DNA of 6,712 nucleotides from JASFQI01 sp050115555 (GCA_050115555.1 JASFQI010000278.1:1-6712), one strand, 5' to 3'; positions 1 to 6,483 are shown, counted from the stretch's first letter. Program-made: numbers and translations. The notes: a model not told the origin generated them from the sequence alone.

Positions 1-96
1 CTGATGCTGTAACCTCATCTTCCTGTACGTCCGCAATGACGCGGAACATCCTTGGAGAGGGCAACGGGGCTCTCGACATCGTGCGGAGGTTCGAAT

Positions 97-570
97 ATGT
101 CTGAAACCCATCCTTTGGCCGAAAAACACATTCTTATTGTAGATGACGAGCCCGACATTCTGGAGACGTTGAAGGTTTTGCTGGACATGTGCCATCTCGA
201 GTTCGCCTCCAGCTTCGAAGAAGCGCGGGACAAGCTGGAGACGCACTACTTCGACATCGCAATCCTGGACATCATGGGAGTCCAGGGGTACGACCTGCTC
301 AAGCTGGCATTGGACAAGGACGTGCTCTGTGTCATGCTGACGGCCAATGCCATGACCCCCGAGGATCTGGAAAGGAGCTACCAGGAGGGTGCAGCCTCGT
401 TTCTTCCCAAGGAAAAGATGGCCGAAATCGACGTGTTTCTGACCGACGTCCTGGAGGCCAAGAAACGGGGCAAGAGCCTCTGGTGGCGGTGGTTTGATCG
501 ACTGGCCGACTACTTCGAGCACAAGTTCGGGCCGGACTGGCAGGAGAAACACCGTATCACCGTGAAGTAG
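97..570 (+). CDS. Single-domain response regulator (receiver domain plus short aromatic C-terminal tail)
   Basis: Encodes 157 residues. Residues 11-120 form a CheY-like receiver domain. Visible motifs are the acidic pair D16/D17 in ILIVDDEPD, the predicted phospho-acceptor D58 in ILDIMG, the switch Thr T82 in MLTAN, and the conserved Lys K105 in FLPKEK. All phosphorylation residues are therefore present, and the protein should accept phosphate from a sensor kinase in the cytoplasm. There is no DNA-binding or enzymatic output domain. Instead, residues 121-157 form a basic/aromatic tail with W129, W130, W132, F133, Y139, F140, F144 and W148. Its role is unknown; it may mediate protein contact. 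The ATG at 97 is chosen because GGAGGT at 85-90 lies 6 bases upstream; a TTG at 52 in the same frame has no such site. No partner kinase is in the window. The gap to the next gene is 64 bases. The family call is firm; the pathway is unknown. Confidence 0.94.
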   Translation: MSETHPLAEKHILIVDDEPDILETLKVLLDMCHLEFASSFEEARDKLETHYFDIAILDIMGVQGYDLLKLALDKDVLCVMLTANAMTPEDLERSYQEGAASFLPKEKMAEIDVFLTDVLEAKKRGKSLWWRWFDRLADYFEHKFGPDWQEKHRITVK

Positions 571-634
571 TGATCCTTCCCCGTTTCATACAGACCCGTT
601 CACCTGTGTGTGCTCTCGAGAAATGGAGGTTGTC

Positions 635-2356
635 ATGGCCGCAGACATGGTGCTTTTAAATGGTAAGGTGATCACTGTGGACCCGAATTTTACCATTCAG
701 GAAGCCGTTGCCGTGAAAAACGGCCGAATCGAAGCGGTGGGAACGACCCGGGAGATTCAATCCCACGTGGGGTCGGGCACCCGCGTCCTGGACCTCCGAG
801 GCAAATCCGTTCTCCCGGGAATCAATGAGACCCACATGCATGCGCCTTTTTTCGGGGCGAGCCGCCCTCCGATCTCCCTGGACCTGACCTATCCGGCGGT
901 TCAATCCATCCAGGACATGATGGAAGCCCTTCGAGGAAAAGTCGCGGAGACGCCGCCTGGGGAATGGATTCGCGGTTTCGGGTGGGACCAGAGCTCCCTG
1001 GAGGAGTGTCGCAACGATCCGTCCCGCCTTCCGCGAAAGAAGGACCTCGACCCTGTCTCCCCGGACCACCCCATCGCCTTCACCGATTTTTCCTGCCACA
1101 CCCTGCTGGTCAACAGCAAGGCCCTGGAGGTGGCCGGGATCACGGCGGATACGCCGGATCCGGAATCCGGCGAGATGGAGCGGGATCCGGCAACCGGTGA
1201 GCCCACCGGCATTTTCAAGGAGCCCAAGGCCCAGGAGCTGGTATCGCGCCATGTGCCCCTGTTGACGCGTGAAGAAAAGAGGCAGGCGGTGCTCACCGCG
1301 CTTCAACATCTGAACGCCAACGGGGTCACCAGCTTCACGGACGCGGCCATAGGTCCCGGTGGAGAAGCCTACCTCTACGGTGTGATGAGTGGCGAGTTCG
1401 TGGACATCTACCGGGAGCTCCTCGAAGAGGGGAGGCTTACGGCCCGGGTCAACGTCCTCCTGCTTTATGGCGATTACGGGGCGCTCACTCTGGAGGATAT
1501 CCAGAGGAACATTGAGACGTTCCAGGTCCCCAGAGGGGTGGATAGCGACTGGCTTCGGTTTCCCGGAGTCAAAATATTTGCTGACGGCATCCCGCTCACG
1601 TACACGTCCTGGATGAACGAGGACTACATAGGCGGTGATTTTGGGCACGGGAGCTCCGTCATCCCGGGAAAAACGGACCAGGAGCAGTGGGACAACCTGA
1701 TTGCCATGATCCGGTACATCCATTCCAAGGGATACCAGATCGGCCTGCACGCCACGGGTGACCGGGCCATTGACGCGGCCGTGGAAGGTTTCGCGGAGGC
1801 CATGAATGAGCGCCCTTCGGGAGACCCCCGTCATTACATCATCCATGGCGATTTCATCAGTCGGAAGAATGCCGAGACCCTGAAACGGCTGAACTGTGGT
1901 GTGGCCATGCAGCCGTTCATAGGAGCCATGATCGCGGACTTCGAGCCATATGTGGTGGGTGAGGAAAGGGCGGCCTACGAATGGCCGGCGCGCACGGTCC
2001 TGGATGAAGGGGTCAACCTCACCAGCAACTCGGACGCACCCGTGACCTACCCCAACTGGAGGTTGGGCGTCCAGGCCGCAGTCCTTCGGGAAGGCCTGAT
2101 CTCCGGTGAGGTGAGCGGTCCCGAGCAGTGCATCTCGGTGGAAGAAGCCATCCGCACGTATACCGTGAACGGGGCCTGGCAGGATCACATGGAAGAGCTC
2201 AAGGGGTCCATCGAGCAGGGGAAGTTTGCGGATTTCTGTGTGATCGGGGAGGACATCCTCGCCGTCGATCCCCACGAGATCGGCCAGATTCCCGTGCTCA
2301 TGACCATCACCGGGGGGAGCATCGTCCATGACGCGAGCCAAGGTGCGTTTGACTGA
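635..2356 (+). CDS. YtcJ-like metal-dependent amidohydrolase (amidohydrolase family 3)
   Basis: Encodes 573 residues, a normal length for this family. The N-terminus (ADMVLLNGKVITVDP, then AVAVKNGRIEAVG) is the typical small beta-sandwich that opens YtcJ-type enzymes. The TIM-barrel metal site follows: H67-x-H69 in ETHMHAP, the likely carboxylated lysine K313 in VKIFADG, H372 in HATGDRA, H404 in IIHGD, and the catalytic aspartate D467 in NSDAP. All expected ligands are present, so the enzyme should be active. The family hydrolyses amide or related C-N bonds (N-substituted formamide deformylase is one characterised member), but the substrate cannot be read from sequence. No signal peptide is seen, so it is probably cytoplasmic. 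The start at ATG 635 has GGAGGT at 625-630, four bases upstream; GTG 608 and ATG 623 are in frame but add non-family residues. It is probably co-transcribed with the amidotransferase gene 29 bases downstream. Confidence 0.95.
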   Translation: MAADMVLLNGKVITVDPNFTIQEAVAVKNGRIEAVGTTREIQSHVGSGTRVLDLRGKSVLPGINETHMHAPFFGASRPPISLDLTYPAVQSIQDMMEALRGKVAETPPGEWIRGFGWDQSSLEECRNDPSRLPRKKDLDPVSPDHPIAFTDFSCHTLLVNSKALEVAGITADTPDPESGEMERDPATGEPTGIFKEPKAQELVSRHVPLLTREEKRQAVLTALQHLNANGVTSFTDAAIGPGGEAYLYGVMSGEFVDIYRELLEEGRLTARVNVLLLYGDYGALTLEDIQRNIETFQVPRGVDSDWLRFPGVKIFADGIPLTYTSWMNEDYIGGDFGHGSSVIPGKTDQEQWDNLIAMIRYIHSKGYQIGLHATGDRAIDAAVEGFAEAMNERPSGDPRHYIIHGDFISRKNAETLKRLNCGVAMQPFIGAMIADFEPYVVGEERAAYEWPARTVLDEGVNLTSNSDAPVTYPNWRLGVQAAVLREGLISGEVSGPEQCISVEEAIRTYTVNGAWQDHMEELKGSIEQGKFADFCVIGEDILAVDPHEIGQIPVLMTITGGSIVHDASQGAFD

Positions 2357-2385
2357 TCACTCCATGTGGTAACGTGATACCGACG

Positions 2386-3096
2386 ATGAGACTCGACCTC
2401 CTGGAACACGACCCTCTGGACTATGCAAACACCAACGTCGATTTGTGGGCTCAAAAGAGGGGTCACACCGTCGTTCGAACCTACGTCTGCAAAGGAGAAG
2501 CCCTTCCGCGTGCGGAGAACGTGGAGTGGTTGATGGTTATGGGCGGTTCACCCCACGCCGATGACGAGGCCTCCAATGCCTGGCTCCCGGGTGAAAAAGC
2601 CTTCGTACATGACGTTCTGGAATCGGGGACGCCCATCCTGGGGATCTGCTTCGGCGCTCAGGTCCTGGCAGGGATCCTGGGGGGTGATCTCTTTCGCGCC
2701 GAGCACAAGGAGATCGGATGGCATGAGGTCCTCCTGACCGATGAAGGAAAGGAGAGCTTCCTGTTTGAGGGGGTGCCGGAGGCATTCGAGACCTTTCACT
2801 GGCACGTGGACCATTTCTCCCTGCCGCCCGGGTGTGTGAGGCTGGCTACGAGCGAGGCCACGGCCAACCAGGCGTTCGTGTGTCCGAAGCGCCCCGTGGT
2901 GGGCTTGCAGTTTCACCCGGAACTCACCCTGGACCTCGTGGACTACTTTGCGCGGGAGCACAGCGAGGAGTGGGTCCCGAGCACCTATGTGCTCGGGAAG
3001 GATGCGGTAAGGGCCCGGATCCGCGCCATGGAAGACACGTACTGGCTGATGGAACGCATTCTGGACAACACGGCCGGTTGGTTTCGAATGGCGTGA
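2386..3096 (+). CDS. Class-I glutamine amidotransferase domain protein (free-standing)
   Basis: Encodes 236 residues, almost entirely one GATase1 fold. Key elements are MGGSP at 52-56 (oxyanion-side loop), the nucleophile elbow GICFGAQ with C88, the FHWHVDHF segment around H138, and the catalytic pair H177/E179 in QFHPE. The Cys-His-Glu triad is complete, so release of ammonia from glutamine or hydrolysis of a gamma-glutamyl amide is expected. No synthetase domain is attached. It resembles the stand-alone GuaA-like group often annotated only as type 1 glutamine amidotransferase, so a partner enzyme or the true substrate is unknown. ATG 2386 is chosen because the family usually begins directly with a sequence like MRLDLLEHDP. 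GTG 2374 in frame would add four residues. Neither start has a good Shine-Dalgarno sequence, which suggests coupling to the amidohydrolase ending 29 bases upstream. Confidence 0.92.
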   Translation: MRLDLLEHDPLDYANTNVDLWAQKRGHTVVRTYVCKGEALPRAENVEWLMVMGGSPHADDEASNAWLPGEKAFVHDVLESGTPILGICFGAQVLAGILGGDLFRAEHKEIGWHEVLLTDEGKESFLFEGVPEAFETFHWHVDHFSLPPGCVRLATSEATANQAFVCPKRPVVGLQFHPELTLDLVDYFAREHSEEWVPSTYVLGKDAVRARIRAMEDTYWLMERILDNTAGWFRMA

Positions 3097-3130
3097 ACAA
3101 GGGCCATTCAATCGTTCGCATGGGAGAATC

Positions 3131-3142
3131 CGATCCGGATCG
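3131..3142. repeat. 12-bp perfect palindrome upstream of a promoter
   Basis: CGATCCGGATCG reads identically on both strands and ends ten bases before a TTGACA hexamer. The position is suitable for an activator or repressor site, but palindromes of this length can arise by chance in GC-rich DNA and no protein is known to bind here. The operator role is inference. Confidence 0.3.
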
Positions 3143-3151
3143 CCCCCTGCC

Positions 3152-3180
3152 TTGACAGACGTGGCGCGGTGTGGCATAAG
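3152..3180 (+). promoter_or_regulatory. Predicted sigma-70-type promoter for the transporter cassette
   Basis: A perfect -35 hexamer TTGACA at 3152-3157 is separated by 17 bases from CATAAG at 3175-3180, which matches four of six positions of TATAAT. A start of transcription near 3186-3188 would place the leader entirely upstream of the substrate-binding protein gene at 3280. The spacing is ideal and the position between two gene groups is sensible. The -10 match is imperfect, so this is a reasonable but unproven promoter. Confidence 0.5.
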
Positions 3181-3200
3181 GGCGACCAAGAGTTATGCCA

Positions 3201-3214
3201 GGCCTCTTCAGGCC
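3201..3214 (+). promoter_or_regulatory. Possible anti-terminator hairpin overlapping the terminator's 5' arm
   Basis: GGCCT at 3201-3205 can pair with AGGCC at 3210-3214 around a CTTC loop. Bases 3210-3214 are also part of the left arm of the terminator stem (3209-3220), so the two hairpins exclude each other. The sequence also holds a direct repeat of CAGGCC (3199-3204 and 3209-3214), giving two possible partners for the terminator's right arm. This is the layout of an attenuator, but the alternative stem has only five pairs and is weaker than the terminator, so regulation is speculative. No riboswitch aptamer or leader peptide with tandem codons was recognised. Confidence 0.3.
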
Positions 3215-3248
3215 ACCCAGGCTCTGCACTGGGTGGCCTGTTTTTTTT
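3209..3248 (+). terminator. Strong Rho-independent terminator
   Basis: The 12-base arm CAGGCCACCCAG (3209-3220) is perfectly complementary to CTGGGTGGCCTG (3229-3240) across an eight-base loop, and eight T residues (3241-3248) follow at once. This is a textbook intrinsic terminator. It lies 112 bases past the amidotransferase stop and 31 bases before the substrate-binding protein start. It therefore either ends the upstream transcript or, if the promoter at 3152-3180 is real, acts as an attenuator within the leader of the transporter mRNA. Confidence 0.9.
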
Positions 3249-3279
3249 GGCGCGTTCGAGAAACGAGAGGAGACATCTC

Positions 3280-4452
3280 ATGACCTTTCCGAGAAAAGCC
3301 TGGATCTTGGTGTTTGCCGCCGCCCTGTGTGTTTCCACGGTTCGAGCGGCAGAGCCCGTGCGCATCGGGGCCACCGTGTCCGAGACCGGGCACTTCGCTA
3401 CCGAAGTAGGGACCTTTCGAGGGCTGTTCGAGGCGTGGGCCGAGGACGTGAACGGGCGCGGGGGGTTGCGCGTAGGGCTGAAGCGGCATCCCCTGGAGAT
3501 CACCGTGTACGACGATCGAAGCGATGAGGCCTCGGCGCGGCGCATGTACGAAAGGCTCACAGTGGTGAACCGCGCCCATCTCCTGTTCGGTCCCTACTCC
3601 AGCCCGCTCACGTTTGCCGCCTCCACGGCGGCCGAAGCCCACGGCGTTCCGTTTGTGGCGATCTGCGCGAATGCACCCAGGATCTACAACCGTGGATACC
3701 GATGGATTGCCTGCGTGATCGACGAGGCCCCGAGATACACGTACCGGTATTGGGACATGCTCCGTTCGGAAGCCCGAGCCCGCACCGTGGGGTTCGTGGT
3801 GGAGGACACCCTGCATCCCAGGGGGGTGCACCAGGGAGCCAGGACCCTGGCCGAAGAGGCCGGGATTCGTGTGGTCGCCGAGAGGTTCGCGCCCCCGGAC
3901 TGTCGGGACTTCTCCTCCATCCTCGGGGAGTTTCGGCGCCTGGATCCGGACATCGTGTTCATCGCCGCCAACATCCCGTTCGCCGTGCAGTTCATCAGCC
4001 AGGCACGGGAGCACGGCCTCGCCCCGCGGGAGTTTCACGCCATTCACCACAGCGGGATTTTTCAACAAGCACTCGGTTCGGGTGCCGAGCTCGTCACGGG
4101 CCAGTCCTACTGGACGCCCGGAATGACCCTGGGGCAGCACGAGCGTTTTCGCTCGATCCTGGCGCGGGCCGGGATTTCCCTGGATGACTACCCCTGGGCA
4201 CCGGCCTACATGATGGCATTCGAGGTGGTGGAGGCCTCCCTGGCCGAGGCCGGTACCCTGGAGGCGGAAGCAGTCATGCGGGAGATTCGTTCCAGTGAGA
4301 CCGAGACCGTCGGGGGCACGGTACGATTCGGCCCGAACGGCGCAGGAACCGTCAATACCTACCCTTCTCAGATCCAGGAAGGGCGATACGAAATCGTGTG
4401 GCCCCCGGAAAAGGCCACGGCCCGCCACATCTACCCTTCGATTGCGCCTTGA
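3280..4452 (+). CDS. LivK-like ABC transporter substrate-binding protein
   Basis: Encodes a 390-residue preprotein. Residues 1-23 form a Sec signal peptide: basic RK at 5-6, a hydrophobic run WILVFAAALCV, and cleavage predicted after VRA (A23), with no lipobox. The mature protein starts with VRIGATVSETGHFA, the opening beta-strand and ligand loop of the type-1 periplasmic binding fold (Peripla_BP_6). FGPYSSP at 103-109 is the typical ligand-contact segment, and the C-terminal lobe holds a standard GGTVRFGPNGAG hinge-side motif. It should capture an amino-acid- or amide-like solute in the periplasm and deliver it to the permeases encoded next; the ligand cannot be deduced. ATG 3280 has an AGAGGAGA ribosome site seven bases upstream; the open frame extends further back to 3169 only through the terminator and is not used. 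It is followed after 14 bases by the first permease gene. Confidence 0.95.
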   Translation: MTFPRKAWILVFAAALCVSTVRAAEPVRIGATVSETGHFATEVGTFRGLFEAWAEDVNGRGGLRVGLKRHPLEITVYDDRSDEASARRMYERLTVVNRAHLLFGPYSSPLTFAASTAAEAHGVPFVAICANAPRIYNRGYRWIACVIDEAPRYTYRYWDMLRSEARARTVGFVVEDTLHPRGVHQGARTLAEEAGIRVVAERFAPPDCRDFSSILGEFRRLDPDIVFIAANIPFAVQFISQAREHGLAPREFHAIHHSGIFQQALGSGAELVTGQSYWTPGMTLGQHERFRSILARAGISLDDYPWAPAYMMAFEVVEASLAEAGTLEAEAVMREIRSSETETVGGTVRFGPNGAGTVNTYPSQIQEGRYEIVWPPEKATARHIYPSIAP

Positions 4453-4466
4453 GAGGCGGAGTAGTC

Positions 4467-5321
4467 ATGGTCCCGGATGTGCAGACCCTGGGGGGCGGCG
4501 CTTTTCTGGGCGCATTATACGGGACCGCAGCCGTGGGGTTCCAGGCGATCCTGGGCTCGGGCGGCAGGGTGCATCTCGCCTACGGGCACCTCTGCGTAGG
4601 GTGGGCTCTTGCACTCTCCACCATCCTCACCCTGGAGGTCGCGCCCGCCGGTATGCTTCTTCCCGGCATGGTGGCCGCGTCCGCTCTGGCAGGGTGGGTG
4701 CTTCACCCTGTGACCCTCTGGAGAGGGGATCATTCCGCGGAACGGGCACGTTCGTTTTTTCTCCTGACACTCGGCGCGGCGTTTCTGCTGGAGGATGTGG
4801 GCGGCCGGCTGTGGCCCCTTCCGGGAACGGCGCTTTTCTGGGCACCGCCGCCGCTTCTGTGGCGGGGAATAGCTTTGCCGCCGGCCAAGCTTGCACTCGT
4901 GGGGGCGGGAATGGGGCTGGCCCTCGGGATGCACGTGTACCTGAGAAAGGGACGCTGGGGCAGGGCACTGGTGGCGTGGAACCGGGGGACCGCGCCGGTG
5001 TGGCTCGTGGGCGTGGATACCGGGAGGCTGGGGCGAACGGCCACTGCGCTGGGATTTGCGGTCTGCGCCCTGGCCGCGGGCTTCCTGGCCTTCTCCTACA
5101 CCGTGTCCATCCACGAGGGCATGGTCATGACGGTTCGAGCCCTCGTGCTCGCCGTGCTGGGAGGAACTCTCTCTCCCCTTCGTGTTTTCGGCCTGGGCGT
5201 GGGGCTGGGCGTGGGCGAGGCCTGGATCGGCCAGGCGGCGGGGCTGAGGTGGGGACCGGTGCTGGGCTATGCCTTGCTTCTGGGGCTTCCGCCCGTACTT
5301 GCAAAGAGAAGAGAGCCATGA
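4467..5321 (+). CDS. LivH-like branched-chain amino acid-type ABC permease
   Basis: Encodes 284 residues with about eight hydrophobic segments (roughly 9-30, 38-58, 61-80, 95-110, 139-158, 188-210, 219-251 and 262-279), so it is an inner-membrane protein of the BPD_transp_2 family. The early ALYGTAAVGFQAILGSGG and LAYGH segments match the usual LivH opening. Residues 158-187 (RKGRWGRALVAW through VGVDTGR) correspond to the cytoplasmic loop that docks on the ATPase, and VLAVLGGTLSPLRV matches the family's late GG-containing motif. It should pair with the LivM-like subunit to form the channel. ATG 4467 is chosen from GGAG at 4458-4461; upstream in-frame codons overlap the previous gene. It overlaps the next gene by ATGA, implying translational coupling. 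The docking loop is somewhat divergent from the usual form, with Trp and Pro in place of the common acidic stretch. Confidence 0.93.
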   Translation: MVPDVQTLGGGAFLGALYGTAAVGFQAILGSGGRVHLAYGHLCVGWALALSTILTLEVAPAGMLLPGMVAASALAGWVLHPVTLWRGDHSAERARSFFLLTLGAAFLLEDVGGRLWPLPGTALFWAPPPLLWRGIALPPAKLALVGAGMGLALGMHVYLRKGRWGRALVAWNRGTAPVWLVGVDTGRLGRTATALGFAVCALAAGFLAFSYTVSIHEGMVMTVRALVLAVLGGTLSPLRVFGLGVGLGVGEAWIGQAAGLRWGPVLGYALLLGLPPVLAKRREP

Positions 5322-6226
5322 GGCGCTGGATCGTTCTCGGGGCGGGAGGAGGGACCTTATGGGTGCTGGGTCCCCAGGGCCTGGGTGCCTATGGGGCCAT
5401 GGTTGCCTGGACGCTTTTTCTTCAGGGGATCCTGGCGTTGAGCTATGACCTGCTCGGAGGGTACGGCGGGGAGCTCCACCTGGGGCATGGGGCGTTTTTC
5501 GGAATCGGCGTGTACGCCTCCACCCTGACCGCGTTGCACGGGCTCCCGTGGTGGGCCGCCCTTGCTGCTGCAGGAGCCGCCGGAGGCTGCACCGCATGCG
5601 TGGCCGCACCTCTCCTGGTTCCTCTCCGGGGGGTGAGCTTCGCCTTGACCTCCCTGGGCACCCTGCTCCTTTTCGCACTCCTCGCCCGGAACCTACAGGG
5701 TCTGACCGGGGGTACGGCCGGGCTATCTCTGCCCGAGGCTTTGAACCTGGGTACAGGACCCTACAGGTGGACCCTGCTCCTTCTCCTCGTGAGCCTCTGG
5801 ATACACGATGTCCTTCCGGATTCCCGGTTCGGACGTGCGCTTCGAGGAACGGCAGCCGATCCTAAGGCCGCGGTCACTTCGGGCGTCCCCTCGAGCGTCG
5901 TGCGGCGGCAGGCTCTGATCCTGGGTTCCGTGCTCGCAGCCCTGGCCGGAGGGGTCTACCCGCTTCCCATGGGCTATGTGAGCCCGCAGTCGGCCTTCGG
6001 GCTCGAGAACGCACTGACTCCCGTGGTCATGGTGCTCGTGGGAGGCCCCGGAACACGATGGGGACCGCTCCTGGGAGCGATTCTCTACATGGGCCTTCAG
6101 GAGATGCTTTGGACGAGCGGATGGGACTGGAACCTGGCGCTGGCGGGCATGGGCCTCATGGCAGCCGGTCTCCTCCTTCCCCGGGGGCTGGCAGGGCTTT
6201 TCTCCCCTGAATCCGTATCCCATTGA
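5318..6226 (+). CDS. LivM-like branched-chain amino acid-type ABC permease
   Basis: Encodes 302 residues and is strongly hydrophobic. The LivM signature ALSYDLLGGYGGELHLGHGA (residues 40-59) followed by FFGIGVYAS is clear. GLTGGTAGLSLP at 128-139 is the conserved LivM loop. DSRFGRALRGTAADPKAA at 168-185 is the ATPase-coupling loop, and VLVGGPGTRWGPLLGAIL at 239-256 closes the domain. It forms the second half of the inner-membrane channel with the LivH-like protein. The start ATG 5318 shares its bases with the stop of livH (ATGA) and has a purine-rich AGAGAAGAG just upstream. Unlike some LivM proteins it is not fused to an ATPase domain. The same frame stays open back to 4295, but that part is a shadow of the two preceding genes. 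No ATPase gene follows within the window. Confidence 0.95.
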   Translation: MRRWIVLGAGGGTLWVLGPQGLGAYGAMVAWTLFLQGILALSYDLLGGYGGELHLGHGAFFGIGVYASTLTALHGLPWWAALAAAGAAGGCTACVAAPLLVPLRGVSFALTSLGTLLLFALLARNLQGLTGGTAGLSLPEALNLGTGPYRWTLLLLLVSLWIHDVLPDSRFGRALRGTAADPKAAVTSGVPSSVVRRQALILGSVLAALAGGVYPLPMGYVSPQSAFGLENALTPVVMVLVGGPGTRWGPLLGAILYMGLQEMLWTSGWDWNLALAGMGLMAAGLLLPRGLAGLFSPESVSH

Positions 6227-6300
6227 AATGCTTAGGCATTCTTTGCCAGTACCTTCCCCTTTCCTTTCGTTTCCCCGGGTCGTCCTTTTCCCGCTGTTCG
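6227..6300 (+). other. Pyrimidine-rich tract after the transporter operon; possible Rho-dependent end
   Basis: A short AATGC/GCATT hairpin (6227-6240, four-base loop) directly follows the permease stop but lacks a proper T-run, so it is a poor intrinsic terminator. It is followed by about 60 bases rich in C and T and poor in A and G. C-rich, G-poor RNA is the kind Rho loads on, so Rho-dependent termination is a fair guess. Apart from this and the short hairpin, no gene or RNA is seen here. Confidence 0.25.
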
Positions 6301-6301
6301 A

Positions 6302-6321
6302 TGTTTCAAGCGCTTGAAACA
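6302..6321. promoter_or_regulatory. 20-bp perfect palindrome, candidate enhancer (UAS) site 1
   Basis: TGTTTCAAGCGCTTGAAACA is fully self-complementary. Its centre lies about 198 bases before the predicted sigma-54 start point, within the normal range for an upstream activating sequence bound by an NtrC-type activator. A direct repeat of its right half, CTTGAAACA, recurs at 6327-6335. The same GTTTC/GAAAC half-sites recur at 6383-6417, which argues for a real protein-binding array. The bound regulator is unknown. Confidence 0.55.
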
Positions 6322-6340
6322 ATTCACTTGAAACACGTCC

Positions 6341-6361
6341 ACATTTTATGGGATAAAATGT
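6341..6361. repeat. AT-rich inverted repeat, 9-bp arms with GGG centre
   Basis: ACATTTTAT (6341-6349) and ATAAAATGT (6353-6361) are perfect complements around GGG. The repeat sits midway between enhancer-like sites 1 and 2. It could be an operator for a second regulator, or a bendable spacer element between the sites. As an RNA hairpin it would be weak, and the following bases are A-rich rather than T-rich, so a + strand terminator role is unlikely. Confidence 0.5.
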
Positions 6362-6381
6362 ATTATTAAAAGGGAGTTAAT

Positions 6382-6418
6382 TGTTTCAGGCATGCAGAAA
6401 CGTTTCAGCTGTGAAACA
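6382..6418. promoter_or_regulatory. Paired inverted repeats, candidate enhancer (UAS) sites 2 and 3
   Basis: Two GTTTC...GAAAC elements lie side by side: GTTTC at 6383-6387 with GAAAC at 6397-6401, and GTTTC at 6402-6406 with GAAAC at 6413-6417. The second is tight, as GTTTCA-GCTG-TGAAAC. Their centres are near -118 and -100 relative to the predicted sigma-54 start, typical for enhancer-binding protein dimers. Spacers between half-sites differ (9 and 6 bases, against 8 in site 1), so not every pair need be bound equally. Confidence 0.5.
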
Positions 6419-6464
6419 AAAATTGGTTGCTGGGAGCCCGGCGTCAATGCGAAATATCCATAAG

Positions 6465-6477
6465 AATCAATGGGATA
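6465..6477 (+). promoter_or_regulatory. Possible IHF-like bending site
   Basis: AATCAA-TGGG-ATA matches the IHF consensus WATCAANNNNTTR except for one base in the last triplet. It lies between the enhancer-like array and the sigma-54 promoter, where IHF often bends DNA to bring the activator to the polymerase. One-mismatch matches are common, and this one sits very close to the -24 element, so support is limited. Confidence 0.25.
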
Positions 6478-6483
6478 GCCTTA

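Noticed and set aside
3..104. Open frame reaching the left edge and ending at TGA 102-104, possibly the tail of an upstream gene
   Set aside because: The 33 codons show no recognisable family and another frame has a stop at 10-12 that could equally be the end of the upstream gene. It would overlap the response regulator start by eight bases, which is possible, but the evidence is too thin to call a CDS.
1152..1172. 8-bp inverted repeat CGCCGGAT/ATCCGGCG and repeated GGATCCGG inside the amidohydrolase gene
   Set aside because: It encodes the DPESGEMERDPATGEP loop that is typical of this enzyme family, so the repeats follow from codon choice for Asp-Pro and Ser/Thr-Gly rather than a separate element.
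656..2341. Long open frame (561 codons) on the minus strand opposite the amidohydrolase
   Set aside because: It is a shadow created by high-GC codon use: the translation is rich in His, Arg, Gly and Pro with no recognisable domain, while the + strand frame has a full set of catalytic motifs.
3208..4428. Long minus-strand open frame (406 codons) opposite the substrate-binding protein
   Set aside because: Same cause: no family motifs, skewed composition, and it runs across the terminator hairpin region.
4295..5317. 341-codon upstream extension of the LivM frame
   Set aside because: The extension lies out of frame under the binding protein and LivH genes, is Arg/Gly/Pro-rich and not membrane-like. 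LivM homology begins at the ATG at 5318, so a fusion protein is not supported.
6341..6375. Possible chromosome dimer resolution (dif-like) site in the AT-rich stretch
   Set aside because: There is only a loose resemblance to the XerC/XerD arm pattern (ATAA...TTAT...TAAA); the 11-6-11 base layout is not matched, and the stretch is better explained as part of the regulatory array.
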